Numbered from the stretch's first letter, positions 1-9,214 are shown. The stretch is DNA of 10,503 nt from DATGQT01 sp035304085 (GCA_035304085.1 DATGQT010000282.1:1-10503); one strand, 5' to 3'. Numbers and translations: made by a program. The notes: a model not told the origin generated them from the sequence alone.

Positions 1-48
1 CGCCGCCCTCGCGCGGAACGCCGCCCCCTCTCGGCGGTCCACTGCCGC

Positions 49-1527
49 ATGGAGACGCCCGCAGCCCTCGCCCGAGGCGCCGAGGTCGAGCTGACCCTCG
101 AGAAGTTCGCCGACCGCGGCAAGAGCCTCGCCCGCCTCGGCACCGACGACGGCCCGGCCGGCGACGGCCGCGGCGGCTACGTCGTCTTCGTCGCCGGCGC
201 CGTGCCGGGCGACCGCGTGCGCGCGCGCGTCGTCAAGCGGAAGAAGGCGTTCGCCGAGGCGCGGCTGCTGGAGGTGCTCGAGCCGAGCCCGCTGCGGACC
301 GCCCCGCGCTGCGAGTACTTCGGGGCGTGCGGCGGCTGCAAGTGGCAGCACGTCCGCTACGAGGCCCAGCTCGAGATGAAGCGGCAGGCCGTCGCGGACG
401 CCCTCGCCCACGCCGGCGGCTTCGACCTCGAAGGGCTCGGCGTCGAGGTGCGTCCCACGCTCGGGGCCGACCGCGACGAGGGCTCCGGCGGCGTCTACTT
501 CTACCGCAACAAGATGGAGTTCTCCTTCTCCGCCGGCCGCTGGCTGACGGACTGGGAGATCGCCTCCGGCGAGGCGCACGACCGCGACTTCGCCCTCGGC
601 CTCCACGTCCCCGGCCGGTTCGACCGGGTGCTCGACCTCCGCGCGTGCTACCTCCAGAGCGACTGGAGCCGGCGCCTCGTCAACGGCGTCCGCGCCTTCG
701 CCCGGCAGCACGGCTGGAAGCCCTGGGACACGAGGCGGCAGCGCGGCTACCTCCGCCACCTCGTCGTCCGCACCCCCGCGTACACCGAGGAGCGGATGGT
801 CAACCTCGTCACGAGCCGCGAGGACGCCGAGCGCATGGCCGCCTTCGCCGACTGGCTCCGCGCCGAGTTCCCCGAGACCACCACCCTCGTCAACACCGTC
901 AACAGCGGCCCGGCGCAGACGGCCTTCGGGGAGAAGGCGGTGACGGTGTTCGGCCCCGGCGTCGTCCACGACCGCCTCGGGCGCTACGTCTTCGAGGTCG
1001 CGCCCAACGCGTTCTTCCAGACGAACACCCGCCAGGCCGAGCGCCTCTACGACGTCGCCGCCGCCTTCGCCGAGTTCCGGCCGGGTGACCTCGTCTACGA
1101 CCTCTACTGCGGCGCCGGCACCATCGCGCTCTACGTCTCCGAGCGCGTCCGCCGCGTCGTCGGCGTGGAACTGGTCGAGGAGGCCGTGCAGAACGCGCGG
1201 GCGAACGCGGCGGCCAACGGCGTCGCGAACTGCACGTTCGTGGCCGGGGACATGCTGCGGCTGTTCACGCCGGCCTTCGTCGAAGAGCACGGGCGTCCGG
1301 ACGTGCTGATCGTGGACCCCCCGCGGGCGGGGATGCACCCGAAGGTGGTGGAGGAGATCGCGCGGCTGCGGCCGGAGCGGCTCGTCTACGTCTCCTGCAA
1401 CCCGCAGACGCAGGCGCGCGACCTCGCCCTCCTCGGCGACCGCTACCGGATCACGGCCGTGCAGCCGGTGGACCTCTTCCCCCACACCCACCACGTCGAG
1501 AACGTCGTCGGCCTGCGGGCCGTTTGA
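49..1527 (+). CDS. rlmD: 23S rRNA (uracil-5-)-methyltransferase, RumA/RlmD type
   Basis: SAM-dependent enzyme of the TrmA/RumA family that methylates C5 of a uracil in 23S rRNA. The 492-residue protein has a TRAM-like beta-barrel at about residues 12-78. It carries the cysteines expected for a [4Fe-4S] cluster: C88, C94 and C97 in CEYFGACGGC, and C200. The SAM-binding motif DLYCGAGT is at 351-358 and DPPRAGMHP at 423-431. The catalytic nucleophile is C450 in YVSCNPQTQARD, and the general base is E484 in HHVENV. All key residues are present, so the enzyme should be active. It is somewhat longer than E. coli RlmD (about 430 residues), partly through an insert near 140-150. The ATG at 49 gives a normal N-terminus; no Shine-Dalgarno or TAGCTTCC motif is visible in the 48 bases before it, so the promoter may lie outside the window. 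The family is certain; the exact target (U1939-type, another 23S site, or tRNA) cannot be told from sequence alone. Confidence 0.93.
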   Translation: METPAALARGAEVELTLEKFADRGKSLARLGTDDGPAGDGRGGYVVFVAGAVPGDRVRARVVKRKKAFAEARLLEVLEPSPLRTAPRCEYFGACGGCKWQHVRYEAQLEMKRQAVADALAHAGGFDLEGLGVEVRPTLGADRDEGSGGVYFYRNKMEFSFSAGRWLTDWEIASGEAHDRDFALGLHVPGRFDRVLDLRACYLQSDWSRRLVNGVRAFARQHGWKPWDTRRQRGYLRHLVVRTPAYTEERMVNLVTSREDAERMAAFADWLRAEFPETTTLVNTVNSGPAQTAFGEKAVTVFGPGVVHDRLGRYVFEVAPNAFFQTNTRQAERLYDVAAAFAEFRPGDLVYDLYCGAGTIALYVSERVRRVVGVELVEEAVQNARANAAANGVANCTFVAGDMLRLFTPAFVEEHGRPDVLIVDPPRAGMHPKVVEEIARLRPERLVYVSCNPQTQARDLALLGDRYRITAVQPVDLFPHTHHVENVVGLRAV

Positions 1528-1538
1528 GCGGGGCACCG

Positions 1539-1546
1539 TAGCTTCC
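1539..1546 (+). promoter_or_regulatory. -7-type promoter element TAGCTTCC, four bases before the ATG
   Basis: TAGCTTCC resembles the Bacteroidota -7 element TAnnTTTG and recurs before other genes here. It is followed by only four bases (CGCC) and then the ATG at 1551. If the element acts as usual, transcription would start at or next to the A of the ATG, giving a leaderless mRNA. A TTTG occurs at 1523-1526, but its spacing of 12 bases is too short for a normal -33 box. Confidence 0.5.
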
Positions 1547-1550
1547 CGCC

Positions 1551-1763
1551 ATGACGCCCGACGACTTCCGCGTAGACCGCACCGCCTTCTCCATCGTCCG
1601 CTCCCACGAGGAGGCCGAGGAGGAGGACCGCCGGTTCTGGCTAAGCAAGTCCCCGCACGAGCGGCTCCGTGCGGTGGAGTACCTCCGCCGGCTAAACTAT
1701 GGCGATCGAGCTACCGCCGGAATTCAGCGCGTTCTTGAGTTCGCTGCACGAGCACCGCGTTGA
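1551..1763 (+). CDS. small conserved-type protein paired with a nucleotidyltransferase
   Basis: A 70-residue, charged, soluble protein with no signal peptide or membrane segment. From memory, short proteins of this pattern (VDxxAFS near the N-terminus, then a W/Y-L-S-K-x-P-x-E-R-L core, then YGxxATxxxQRVLE) are often encoded just before AbiEii-like nucleotidyltransferases. Here the matching pieces are RVDRTAFSIV at 7-16, FWLSKSPHERL at 29-39 and the QRVLE near the C-terminus. The last 65 bases overlap the next gene out of frame, which suggests translational coupling. Its biochemical role is unknown; an antitoxin or partner function is an inference from gene order. The ATG at 1551 is the only plausible start and sits directly behind a TAGCTTCC element. 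Confidence 0.72.
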   Translation: MTPDDFRVDRTAFSIVRSHEEAEEEDRRFWLSKSPHERLRAVEYLRRLNYGDRATAGIQRVLEFAARAPR

Positions 1764-2145
1764 GTACCTCCTCGTCGGCGGCTATGCCGTCGGCTACCAC
1801 GGTTATCCGCGTGTGACGGGCGACATAGACGTGTGGGTGCGGCCGAGCCCGGAGAACGCACAGCGGGTCGTAGCGGCCATCCGCCACTTCGGCTTCGACG
1901 TACCGGAGCTGCGCGTGGAGTCGCTCACGCGAGCGAACCAGATCGTCCGTATGGGGCTGCCGCCGAAGCGGATCGAGCTGATGACCTCGGCTTCGGGGGT
2001 GGACTTCGAAGCGTGCTGGGCCGACCGCATCGAGGACGAGTGGGACGGGGTGCCGGTGCACATCATCAGCCTGGAGCACCTGAAGCAGAACAAGCGGGCC
2101 AGCGGCCGGCTCAAGGATCTCGCGGACCTCGACTACCTGCCGTAG
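1699..2145 (+). CDS. AbiEii/MNT-like nucleotidyltransferase
   Basis: Small protein of the polymerase-beta-like nucleotidyltransferase superfamily, 148 residues. The glycine pair of the active-site helix is G27-G28 in LLVGGYAVGYHG, followed by the metal-binding DxD (D42 and D44 in TGDIDVWV). A likely third acidic residue is E93 in RIELMT. The C-terminal KxxxGRLKDLADL-type motif (about 132-144) is typical of AbiEii-related and minimal nucleotidyltransferases. The protein appears complete. AbiEii toxins transfer nucleotides to RNA targets, and related MNT enzymes AMPylate a HEPN toxin; no HEPN gene is visible here, so substrate and role (toxin or antitoxin) are open. The ATG at 1699 lies inside the upstream gene with a 65-base overlap, so the pair is probably co-translated. 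The region uses A/T-ending codons more often than the neighbours, hinting at acquisition by transfer. Confidence 0.82.
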   Translation: MAIELPPEFSAFLSSLHEHRVEYLLVGGYAVGYHGYPRVTGDIDVWVRPSPENAQRVVAAIRHFGFDVPELRVESLTRANQIVRMGLPPKRIELMTSASGVDFEACWADRIEDEWDGVPVHIISLEHLKQNKRASGRLKDLADLDYLP

Positions 2146-2153
2146 TGCACAGG

Positions 2154-2185
2154 TTGTTGAAGAACAGCGGGTGACGTATGCTTCC
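2154..2185 (+). promoter_or_regulatory. promoter-like TTGTTG / TATGCTTCC pair
   Basis: TTGTTG at 2154-2159 and TATGCTTCC at 2177-2185 are separated by 17 bases (20 if measured from the first TTG), matching Bacteroidota -33/-7 spacing. The site lies in the 64-base gap between the nucleotidyltransferase and the membrane-protein gene at 2210, so that gene can be transcribed on its own. A weak GGGG/CCCC four-base stem (2186-2201) follows it. Confidence 0.5.
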
Positions 2186-2209
2186 GGGGCTCCGTAACCC
2201 CGTGAAGCG

Positions 2210-2620
2210 ATGGAAGCCGCCCGCGAAGCACTCCCCCACGCGAGCCTGCTGTCGGAGGCCCTGCGCAAGGCCGAGGGCCACCTCGGGCGCGCCCGCAGGG
2301 CCAACCTCCGCGTCATCGTCGTCGCCCTCGCCGCGAGCGCGCTCAGCGCCCTGCTGACGGCGCTCCCGGCGGCGCTGAACCAGCCGCTGGTCGGGACGTG
2401 GCGTGTGACGTGCGGCGCGGCGGCGTTCCTCTCGGCCGTCGCCGCCGTCACCACCGGGCTCCAGGCCCACCTCAAGCACGCCGACCGCATCGCCGGCGCG
2501 ACGGAGTGCCTCGGCCGCCTCCGCGCCCTCGACGTCCAGCACCGCCTCGGCGCCGTCCCCGAGGCGGAGTTCCCCCGGCAGTTCTCCGAGATCGTCGCGA
2601 AGTACCCGGAGTACACCTGA
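2210..2620 (+). CDS. two-helix membrane protein with a SLATT-like layout
   Basis: A 136-residue protein with a charged amphipathic N-terminal helix (1-30) and two hydrophobic segments, at about 32-55 (LRVIVVALAASALSALL) and 63-84 (TCGAAAFLSAVAAVTTGL). A soluble C-terminal helical region from about 85 ends in IVAKYPEYT. This layout, with two membrane helices close to the N-terminus followed by a helical tail, resembles SLATT domains. Those are pore-forming effectors found with nucleotide-second-messenger or nucleotidyltransferase genes in defence systems. The resemblance is one of architecture; no diagnostic motif was matched. It has its own promoter-like site and follows a nucleotidyltransferase gene. 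An unrelated two-helix membrane protein is the alternative. The ATG at 2210 is the chosen start; no Shine-Dalgarno is present. Confidence 0.7.
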   Translation: MEAAREALPHASLLSEALRKAEGHLGRARRANLRVIVVALAASALSALLTALPAALNQPLVGTWRVTCGAAAFLSAVAAVTTGLQAHLKHADRIAGATECLGRLRALDVQHRLGAVPEAEFPRQFSEIVAKYPEYT

Positions 2621-2645
2621 GCGCCGGGCCGCGCCGCGCGAGGCA

Positions 2646-2654
2646 TTAGCTTCC
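2646..2654 (+). promoter_or_regulatory. -7-type promoter element TTAGCTTCC, four bases before the ATG
   Basis: TTAGCTTCC is followed by GGCC and then the ATG at 2659. This is the same element at exactly the same distance from the start codon as at 1539-1546, again predicting a leaderless or near-leaderless transcript. No clear -33 TTG box is visible in the short G+C-rich gap upstream. Confidence 0.5.
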
Positions 2655-2658
2655 GGCC

Positions 2659-3636
2659 ATGCGCGCGTTCGTCACCGGCGGCACCGGGTTCGTCGGCAGC
2701 CACCTCGTCGAGGAGCTGCTCCGGCGGGGGTACGACGTCCGCGCCCTCGTCCGCTCCGACCCCCGCTGGCTCGAAGGCCTCCCCGTCGAGCGCGTCACCG
2801 GCGACGTCACGCAGATCGGCGCGCGCGCCTCGGAGATGGAGGGGGCCGACGTCGTCTTCCACGTGGCCGGGCTGACGCGGGCGCCGGACCCCGACCTCCT
2901 CCACCGCGCCAACGTCGACGGCACGCTCGCCCTCCTCGACGCCGCCGAGGCGGCGGGCGTCCCCCGCGTGCTCGTCACGTCGTCGCTGGCCGCCGCCGGC
3001 CCCAGCCCCGGCCGGCCGCTCACCGAGGACGACCCACCACATCCCATCTCCCACTACGGCGCGAGCAAGGCGGCGATGGAGCGGGCCATCGCCGCGCGGC
3101 GGGCCGAAGGGCGCGGGCCCGAGGTCGTCGTTGTCCGCCCCCCGCCGGTGTACGGCCCGCGCGAGGCCGACATCTACACCGTCGTCCGGGCGGCGGCCAG
3201 GCGCCGCGTCTTCCCCATCGTCGGCGACGGGGAGCGCGAGCGGCTCGACCTCGTCCACGTGCGCGACCTCGTGCGGGGGATGATCGACGCGGCGGAGTCC
3301 GAGGGCACGGGCGGGGAGACGTACTTCCTCGGCGGGCCGCGGCCGTACACGTGGGGCGAGGTGCGCGAGGCCGTCGCGGCGGCGCTCGGCCACGGCCTCG
3401 TGCGGGTGAACGTGCCACGAGCGCTCGTCGTCCCGGTGGGGGCGGCGGTGGAGGGCGCGGCGCGGCTGCTCGGGCGCTACCCCCCGCTCAACCGCGAGAA
3501 GGCGCGCGAGGCGAAGGCGTCGTGGGTGGTGTCGTCGGAGAAGGCGCGCGCGGCGTTCGGCTACGCACCGGAGATCGGGGTCGAGGAGGGGATGCGCGAG
3601 ACCATCGCGTGGTACCGGGCGCACGGCTGGCTCTGA
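2659..3636 (+). CDS. NAD(P)-dependent epimerase/dehydratase (extended SDR)
   Basis: Extended short-chain dehydrogenase/reductase of 325 residues, the usual length for the family. The Rossmann nucleotide-binding loop is GGTGFVG at 7-13, right at the N-terminus, which fixes the start. The catalytic residues are S109 in VTSS and the Y133-x3-K137 pair in SHYGASK. RPPPVYGPRE at 160-169 matches the conserved R-P-x-x-x-Y-G-P segment that helps shape the substrate pocket. The C-terminal part (about 215-325) is the variable substrate domain. Relatives act on nucleotide-sugars, flavonols, steroids or quinone-related compounds, so the substrate cannot be assigned. No sugar or cell-wall genes lie next to it. 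It is preceded by a TAGCTTCC element and no Shine-Dalgarno site. Confidence 0.9.
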   Translation: MRAFVTGGTGFVGSHLVEELLRRGYDVRALVRSDPRWLEGLPVERVTGDVTQIGARASEMEGADVVFHVAGLTRAPDPDLLHRANVDGTLALLDAAEAAGVPRVLVTSSLAAAGPSPGRPLTEDDPPHPISHYGASKAAMERAIAARRAEGRGPEVVVVRPPPVYGPREADIYTVVRAAARRRVFPIVGDGERERLDLVHVRDLVRGMIDAAESEGTGGETYFLGGPRPYTWGEVREAVAAALGHGLVRVNVPRALVVPVGAAVEGAARLLGRYPPLNREKAREAKASWVVSSEKARAAFGYAPEIGVEEGMRETIAWYRAHGWL

Positions 3637-3650
3637 CGACTGCGGTTCGG

Positions 3651-3692
3651 GGATCGCGGTTGAAGGGATCGCCAATCCGCCTTCCGCGATCC
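3651..3692. repeat. inverted repeat in the spacer before the 2-oxoglutarate dehydrogenase gene
   Basis: GGATCGCGG at 3651-3659 and CCGCGATCC at 3684-3692 are perfect 9-base inverted arms separated by 24 bases, with partial flanking complementarity (TTCGG against CCGAA). There is no following T-tract, so it is not a classical intrinsic terminator. The right arm overlaps the heptamer array, so this may be a REP-like palindromic element. Confidence 0.5.
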
Positions 3693-3707
3693 GAATTCCG
3701 CAATCCG
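3673..3707 (+). repeat. array of five TCCG-type heptamers
   Basis: Five consecutive seven-base units each end in TCCG: CAATCCG, CCTTCCG, CGATCCG, AATTCCG and CAATCCG. Phase is kept perfectly for 35 bases, while the first three bases of each unit vary. The array fills much of the gap between the epimerase gene and the promoter-like site of the dehydrogenase gene. Function is unknown. Confidence 0.65.
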
Positions 3708-3734
3708 TCCGAATCTGTGCTCACGGGCGGGCGT

Positions 3735-3742
3735 TACCTTCG
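3735..3742 (+). promoter_or_regulatory. -7-type promoter element TACCTTCG
   Basis: TACCTTCG fits the TAnnTT pattern of the Bacteroidota -7 box and lies 28 bases before the GTG start at 3771. It is the best promoter candidate for the fused 2-oxoglutarate dehydrogenase. No good -33 box is seen at the expected distance. Confidence 0.4.
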
Positions 3743-3770
3743 CGCCACCCTCCAACACCGCCCCTCCGCC

Positions 3771-7616
<3,846 letters not shown>

Positions 7617-7620
7617 GCAC

Positions 7621-7657
7621 GAAAAAGCGCCCGCCCCGACGATCCGGGGCGGGCGCT
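7621..7657 (-). terminator. intrinsic terminator of rpsU
   Basis: A perfect 13-base stem (7626-7638 with 7645-7657) and a six-base loop ACGATC, very G+C-rich. On the minus strand the hairpin is followed directly by a run of T residues (complement of A7622-A7626), so it is a textbook Rho-independent terminator for rpsU. On the plus strand the stem has no T-tract after it, but it may also stop the converging dehydrogenase transcript, whose stop codon is only a few bases away. Confidence 0.88.
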
Positions 7658-7702
7658 GACGCTCGGCGAGCGGCCGGGGCCGCTCGGGCGGGAGGCCCGG
7701 GC

Positions 7703-7894
7703 TCAGTAGCTGCGGTGGCGGCGCGCGTTGCGGGCGGCCTTCTGCCGCGCCAGGCGGCGCTCCTCGCTCGGCTTCGTGAAGGCCATGTTGTCGCGGTAGA
7801 TCCGCAGCACGCGGCTGCGGTTCACGGCGCGCTTGAACCGGCGCAGCGCGCGGTCGATGGACTCCTTATCACGAACTTTGATGCCGATGGCCAA
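7703..7894 (-). CDS. rpsU: 30S ribosomal protein bS21
   Basis: Basic 63-residue ribosomal protein of the small-subunit platform, near the 3' end of 16S rRNA. The family pattern is clear: KVRDKESIDRALRRFKR at 6-22, a central helix, FTKPSEERR near 39-47 and a strongly basic tail ending RHRSY. The frame opens with TTG at 7892-7894, because no ATG or GTG precedes the conserved IKVRDKES. A strong AGGAGGT lies four bases upstream, the only convincing Shine-Dalgarno site of the window. In Bacteroidota, bS21 with bS18 and bS6 hides the anti-Shine-Dalgarno tail, and a strong site before rpsU is reported to give feedback control. The gene is monocistronic, with a promoter-like site upstream and an intrinsic terminator downstream. 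Confidence 0.95.
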   Translation of the reverse strand: MAIGIKVRDKESIDRALRRFKRAVNRSRVLRIYRDNMAFTKPSEERRLARQKAARNARRHRSY

Positions 7895-7898
7895 GGGG

Positions 7899-7905
7899 AC
7901 CTCCT
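7899..7905 (-). promoter_or_regulatory. strong Shine-Dalgarno site of rpsU
   Basis: On the minus strand the sequence reads AGGAGGT, CCCC, TTG. The seven bases are fully complementary to the ACCUCCU core of the 16S rRNA tail. The site fixes the TTG start of rpsU, and its strength contrasts with the missing sites of the neighbouring genes. Confidence 0.85.
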
Positions 7906-7946
7906 GGGTGGGTTACGGGGAAACGGGGCGCACAGCGCACAGCCCG

Positions 7947-7977
7947 ACAAGCTACGGGCATTCCCCCCGCGCCACAA
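7947..7977 (-). promoter_or_regulatory. rpsU promoter: TTG (-33) and TAGCTTGT (-7)
   Basis: On the minus strand a TTG (7975-7977) is followed after 20 bases by TAGCTTGT (7947-7954), the closest match in the window to the Bacteroidota TTTG-N19-21-TAnnTTTG promoter. Transcription would start near 7943-7941, giving an rpsU leader of roughly 45-50 bases that holds the Shine-Dalgarno site and a duplicated GCTGTGC. Confidence 0.6.
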
Positions 7978-8088
7978 GGCGCCGCGCTGACGGGGATCAT
8001 TGAAAACGGATCGAAGCCCAGGCCGTTCCCGCATCGGCGCATCGAGCGGTCGGATCCTCGGAGGCTCGAAGTCGTGTCCGCCGTCGCA

Positions 8089-8120
8089 CCCGATCTCCCG
8101 ATGCCCCGATCCTCCGATCC
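8089..8120 (+). repeat. array of four CCGAT-type octamers across the 5' end of rdgB
   Basis: Four consecutive eight-base units CCCGATCT, CCCGATGC, CCCGATCC and TCCGATCC run without a gap. The candidate ATG start of rdgB (8101) lies inside the second unit, so the array overlaps the N-terminal codons. It resembles, with a different period, the TCCG heptamers before the dehydrogenase and dtd genes. Confidence 0.55.
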
Positions 8121-8718
8121 CTCGCTCACCCTGGTCCTCGCCACGCGCAACCCCGGCAAGGTGGCCGAGCTGGCCGCCGCGCTCGAAGGCCTCCCCGTCA
8201 CGCTCGTTTCCGCCGCCGAGGTGGGGGCGCCCGAGGTGGAGGAGGACGCCGGCACCCTCCGCGGCAACGCCGAGAAGAAGGCCCGCGCCCTCCACGCCCA
8301 CACCGGCCTGCCCGCCCTCGCCGACGACACCGGCCTCGAGGTGGACGCCCTCGACGGCGCCCCCGGCGTTTTTTCCTCCCGCTACGCCGGCCCCGAAGGC
8401 GACGACGCGGCCAACCGCCGGAAGCTCCTCGCCGACCTCGCCGGCGCCCCCGCGCGCACGGCCCGCTTCCGCACCGTCCTCGCCTTCGCCGACGGCGCCG
8501 GCGTTCGCTTCTTCGACGGCGTCTGCGAGGGCGTCATCGCCGCCGAGGAGGCCGGCGCGGGCGGGTTCGGCTACGACGCCCTCTTCCGCCCCTCAGAGGG
8601 CGACGGCCGCACCTTCGCCGAGATGACGGCGGCGGAGAAGAACCGGATCTCTCACCGCGGCCGGGCCGTCGAGGCGTTCGCCGCGTTCCTGCAGGATTAC
8701 CTCCGGCCCCCGCAGTGA
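8101..8718 (+). CDS. rdgB: XTP/dITP pyrophosphatase (RdgB/HAM1, non-canonical purine NTP)
   Basis: House-cleaning enzyme that hydrolyses dITP, ITP and XTP to monophosphates and pyrophosphate, keeping deaminated purines out of DNA and RNA. The ATG start gives 205 residues, close to the family norm. Motifs in order: ATRNPGK at 14-20, the EEDAGTLRGNAEKKA segment at 47-61, DDTGLEVDAL at 75-84 with the expected catalytic Asp D76, SSRYAG at 92-97, GFGYDALF at 155-162 and EKNRISHRG at 179-187. A GTG at 8074, nine bases after a GGAGG, would add nine residues; the ATG is preferred because few genes here use Shine-Dalgarno sites and family members start close to the ATRN motif. No clear promoter element is seen in the roughly 200-base gap shared with the divergent rpsU. 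dtd follows after 43 bases, so the two may be co-transcribed. Confidence 0.93.
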   Translation: MPRSSDPSLTLVLATRNPGKVAELAAALEGLPVTLVSAAEVGAPEVEEDAGTLRGNAEKKARALHAHTGLPALADDTGLEVDALDGAPGVFSSRYAGPEGDDAANRRKLLADLAGAPARTARFRTVLAFADGAGVRFFDGVCEGVIAAEEAGAGGFGYDALFRPSEGDGRTFAEMTAAEKNRISHRGRAVEAFAAFLQDYLRPPQ

Positions 8719-8726
8719 CCGCCCCC

Positions 8727-8761
8727 ACTCCGCACTCCGCATTCCACACTCCGAAATCCTC
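8727..8761 (+). repeat. array of five TCC-type heptamers ending at the dtd start codon
   Basis: Five consecutive seven-base units ACTCCGC, ACTCCGC, ATTCCAC, ACTCCGA and AATCCTC fill the gap between rdgB and dtd. The last base of the array touches the ATG at 8762. Positions 3-5 (TCC) are constant in all five units. Confidence 0.65.
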
Positions 8762-9214
8762 ATGATCGCTCTCGTCCAGCGTGTGAAGGAGGCCCATGTC
8801 GAGGTGGACGGTGCGGTCGTTGGCGCCATCGGGCCGGGGCTCCTCGTGCTGCTCGGCGTGGCGCAGGGCGACGCCGAGCGGGAGGCCGACTGGCTCGCCG
8901 ACAGGCTCGCCCGCCTCCGTGTCTTCCCCGACGACGAGGGCCGGATGAACCGGTCGCTCCTCGACACCGGCGGCGAGGCCCTCGTCGTCAGCCAGTTCAC
9001 CCTCCTCGGCGAGATCCGCAAGGGCACGCGGCCCTCCTTCTCCCACGCCGCCCCGCCCGAGGAGGCCGAGCGGCTCTACCGCTACTTCGCCGCGAAGCTC
9101 TCGGAGGCCCTCGGCCGGCCCGTCCCCACCGGCATCTTCGGCGCCATGATGGACGTCCACCTCGTCAACGACGGTCCGGTGACGCTGTGGGTCGAGAAGC
9201 GCGCAGGCGCGTGA
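8762..9214 (+). CDS. dtd: D-aminoacyl-tRNA deacylase
   Basis: DTD removes D-amino acids (and glycine mischarged on tRNA-Ala) from tRNA, acting as a chirality checkpoint in the cytoplasm. The 150-residue length is typical. The start MIALVQRVKEAHVEVDG aligns with the family N-terminus without extension. The active-site motif SQFTL is at 77-81, the GTRPSF segment at 89-93, and the cross-subunit motif NDGPVTLW at 136-143 with its Gly-Pro pair (G138, P139). These elements are all intact. The start ATG has no Shine-Dalgarno site and is preceded directly by the heptamer array. It lies 43 bases after rdgB on the same strand, and both products act in molecular quality control. Confidence 0.95.
   Translation: MIALVQRVKEAHVEVDGAVVGAIGPGLLVLLGVAQGDAEREADWLADRLARLRVFPDDEGRMNRSLLDTGGEALVVSQFTLLGEIRKGTRPSFSHAAPPEEAERLYRYFAAKLSEALGRPVPTGIFGAMMDVHLVNDGPVTLWVEKRAGA

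Noticed and set aside
21..37. CCGCC/GGCGG hairpin before rlmD
   Set aside because: A five-base G+C stem is not significant at this composition, and the upstream context is cut by the window edge.
1711..3675. A 654-codon antisense open frame over the nucleotidyltransferase, membrane protein and epimerase genes
   Set aside because: The sense genes have clear motifs; the antisense product has no recognisable motif and reflects high GC.
3351..3770. Extension of the dehydrogenase frame upstream of the GTG at 3771
   Set aside because: The frame would run through the epimerase gene, the heptamer array and the promoter-like site. The upstream residues are Arg/Gly-rich with no family match, and the E1 N-terminal motif begins just after the GTG.
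8060..8074. GGAGG followed by GTG at 8074 as the rdgB start
   Set aside because: Possible, but the ATG at 8101 fits the family length better and Shine-Dalgarno use appears rare here; kept only as an alternative.
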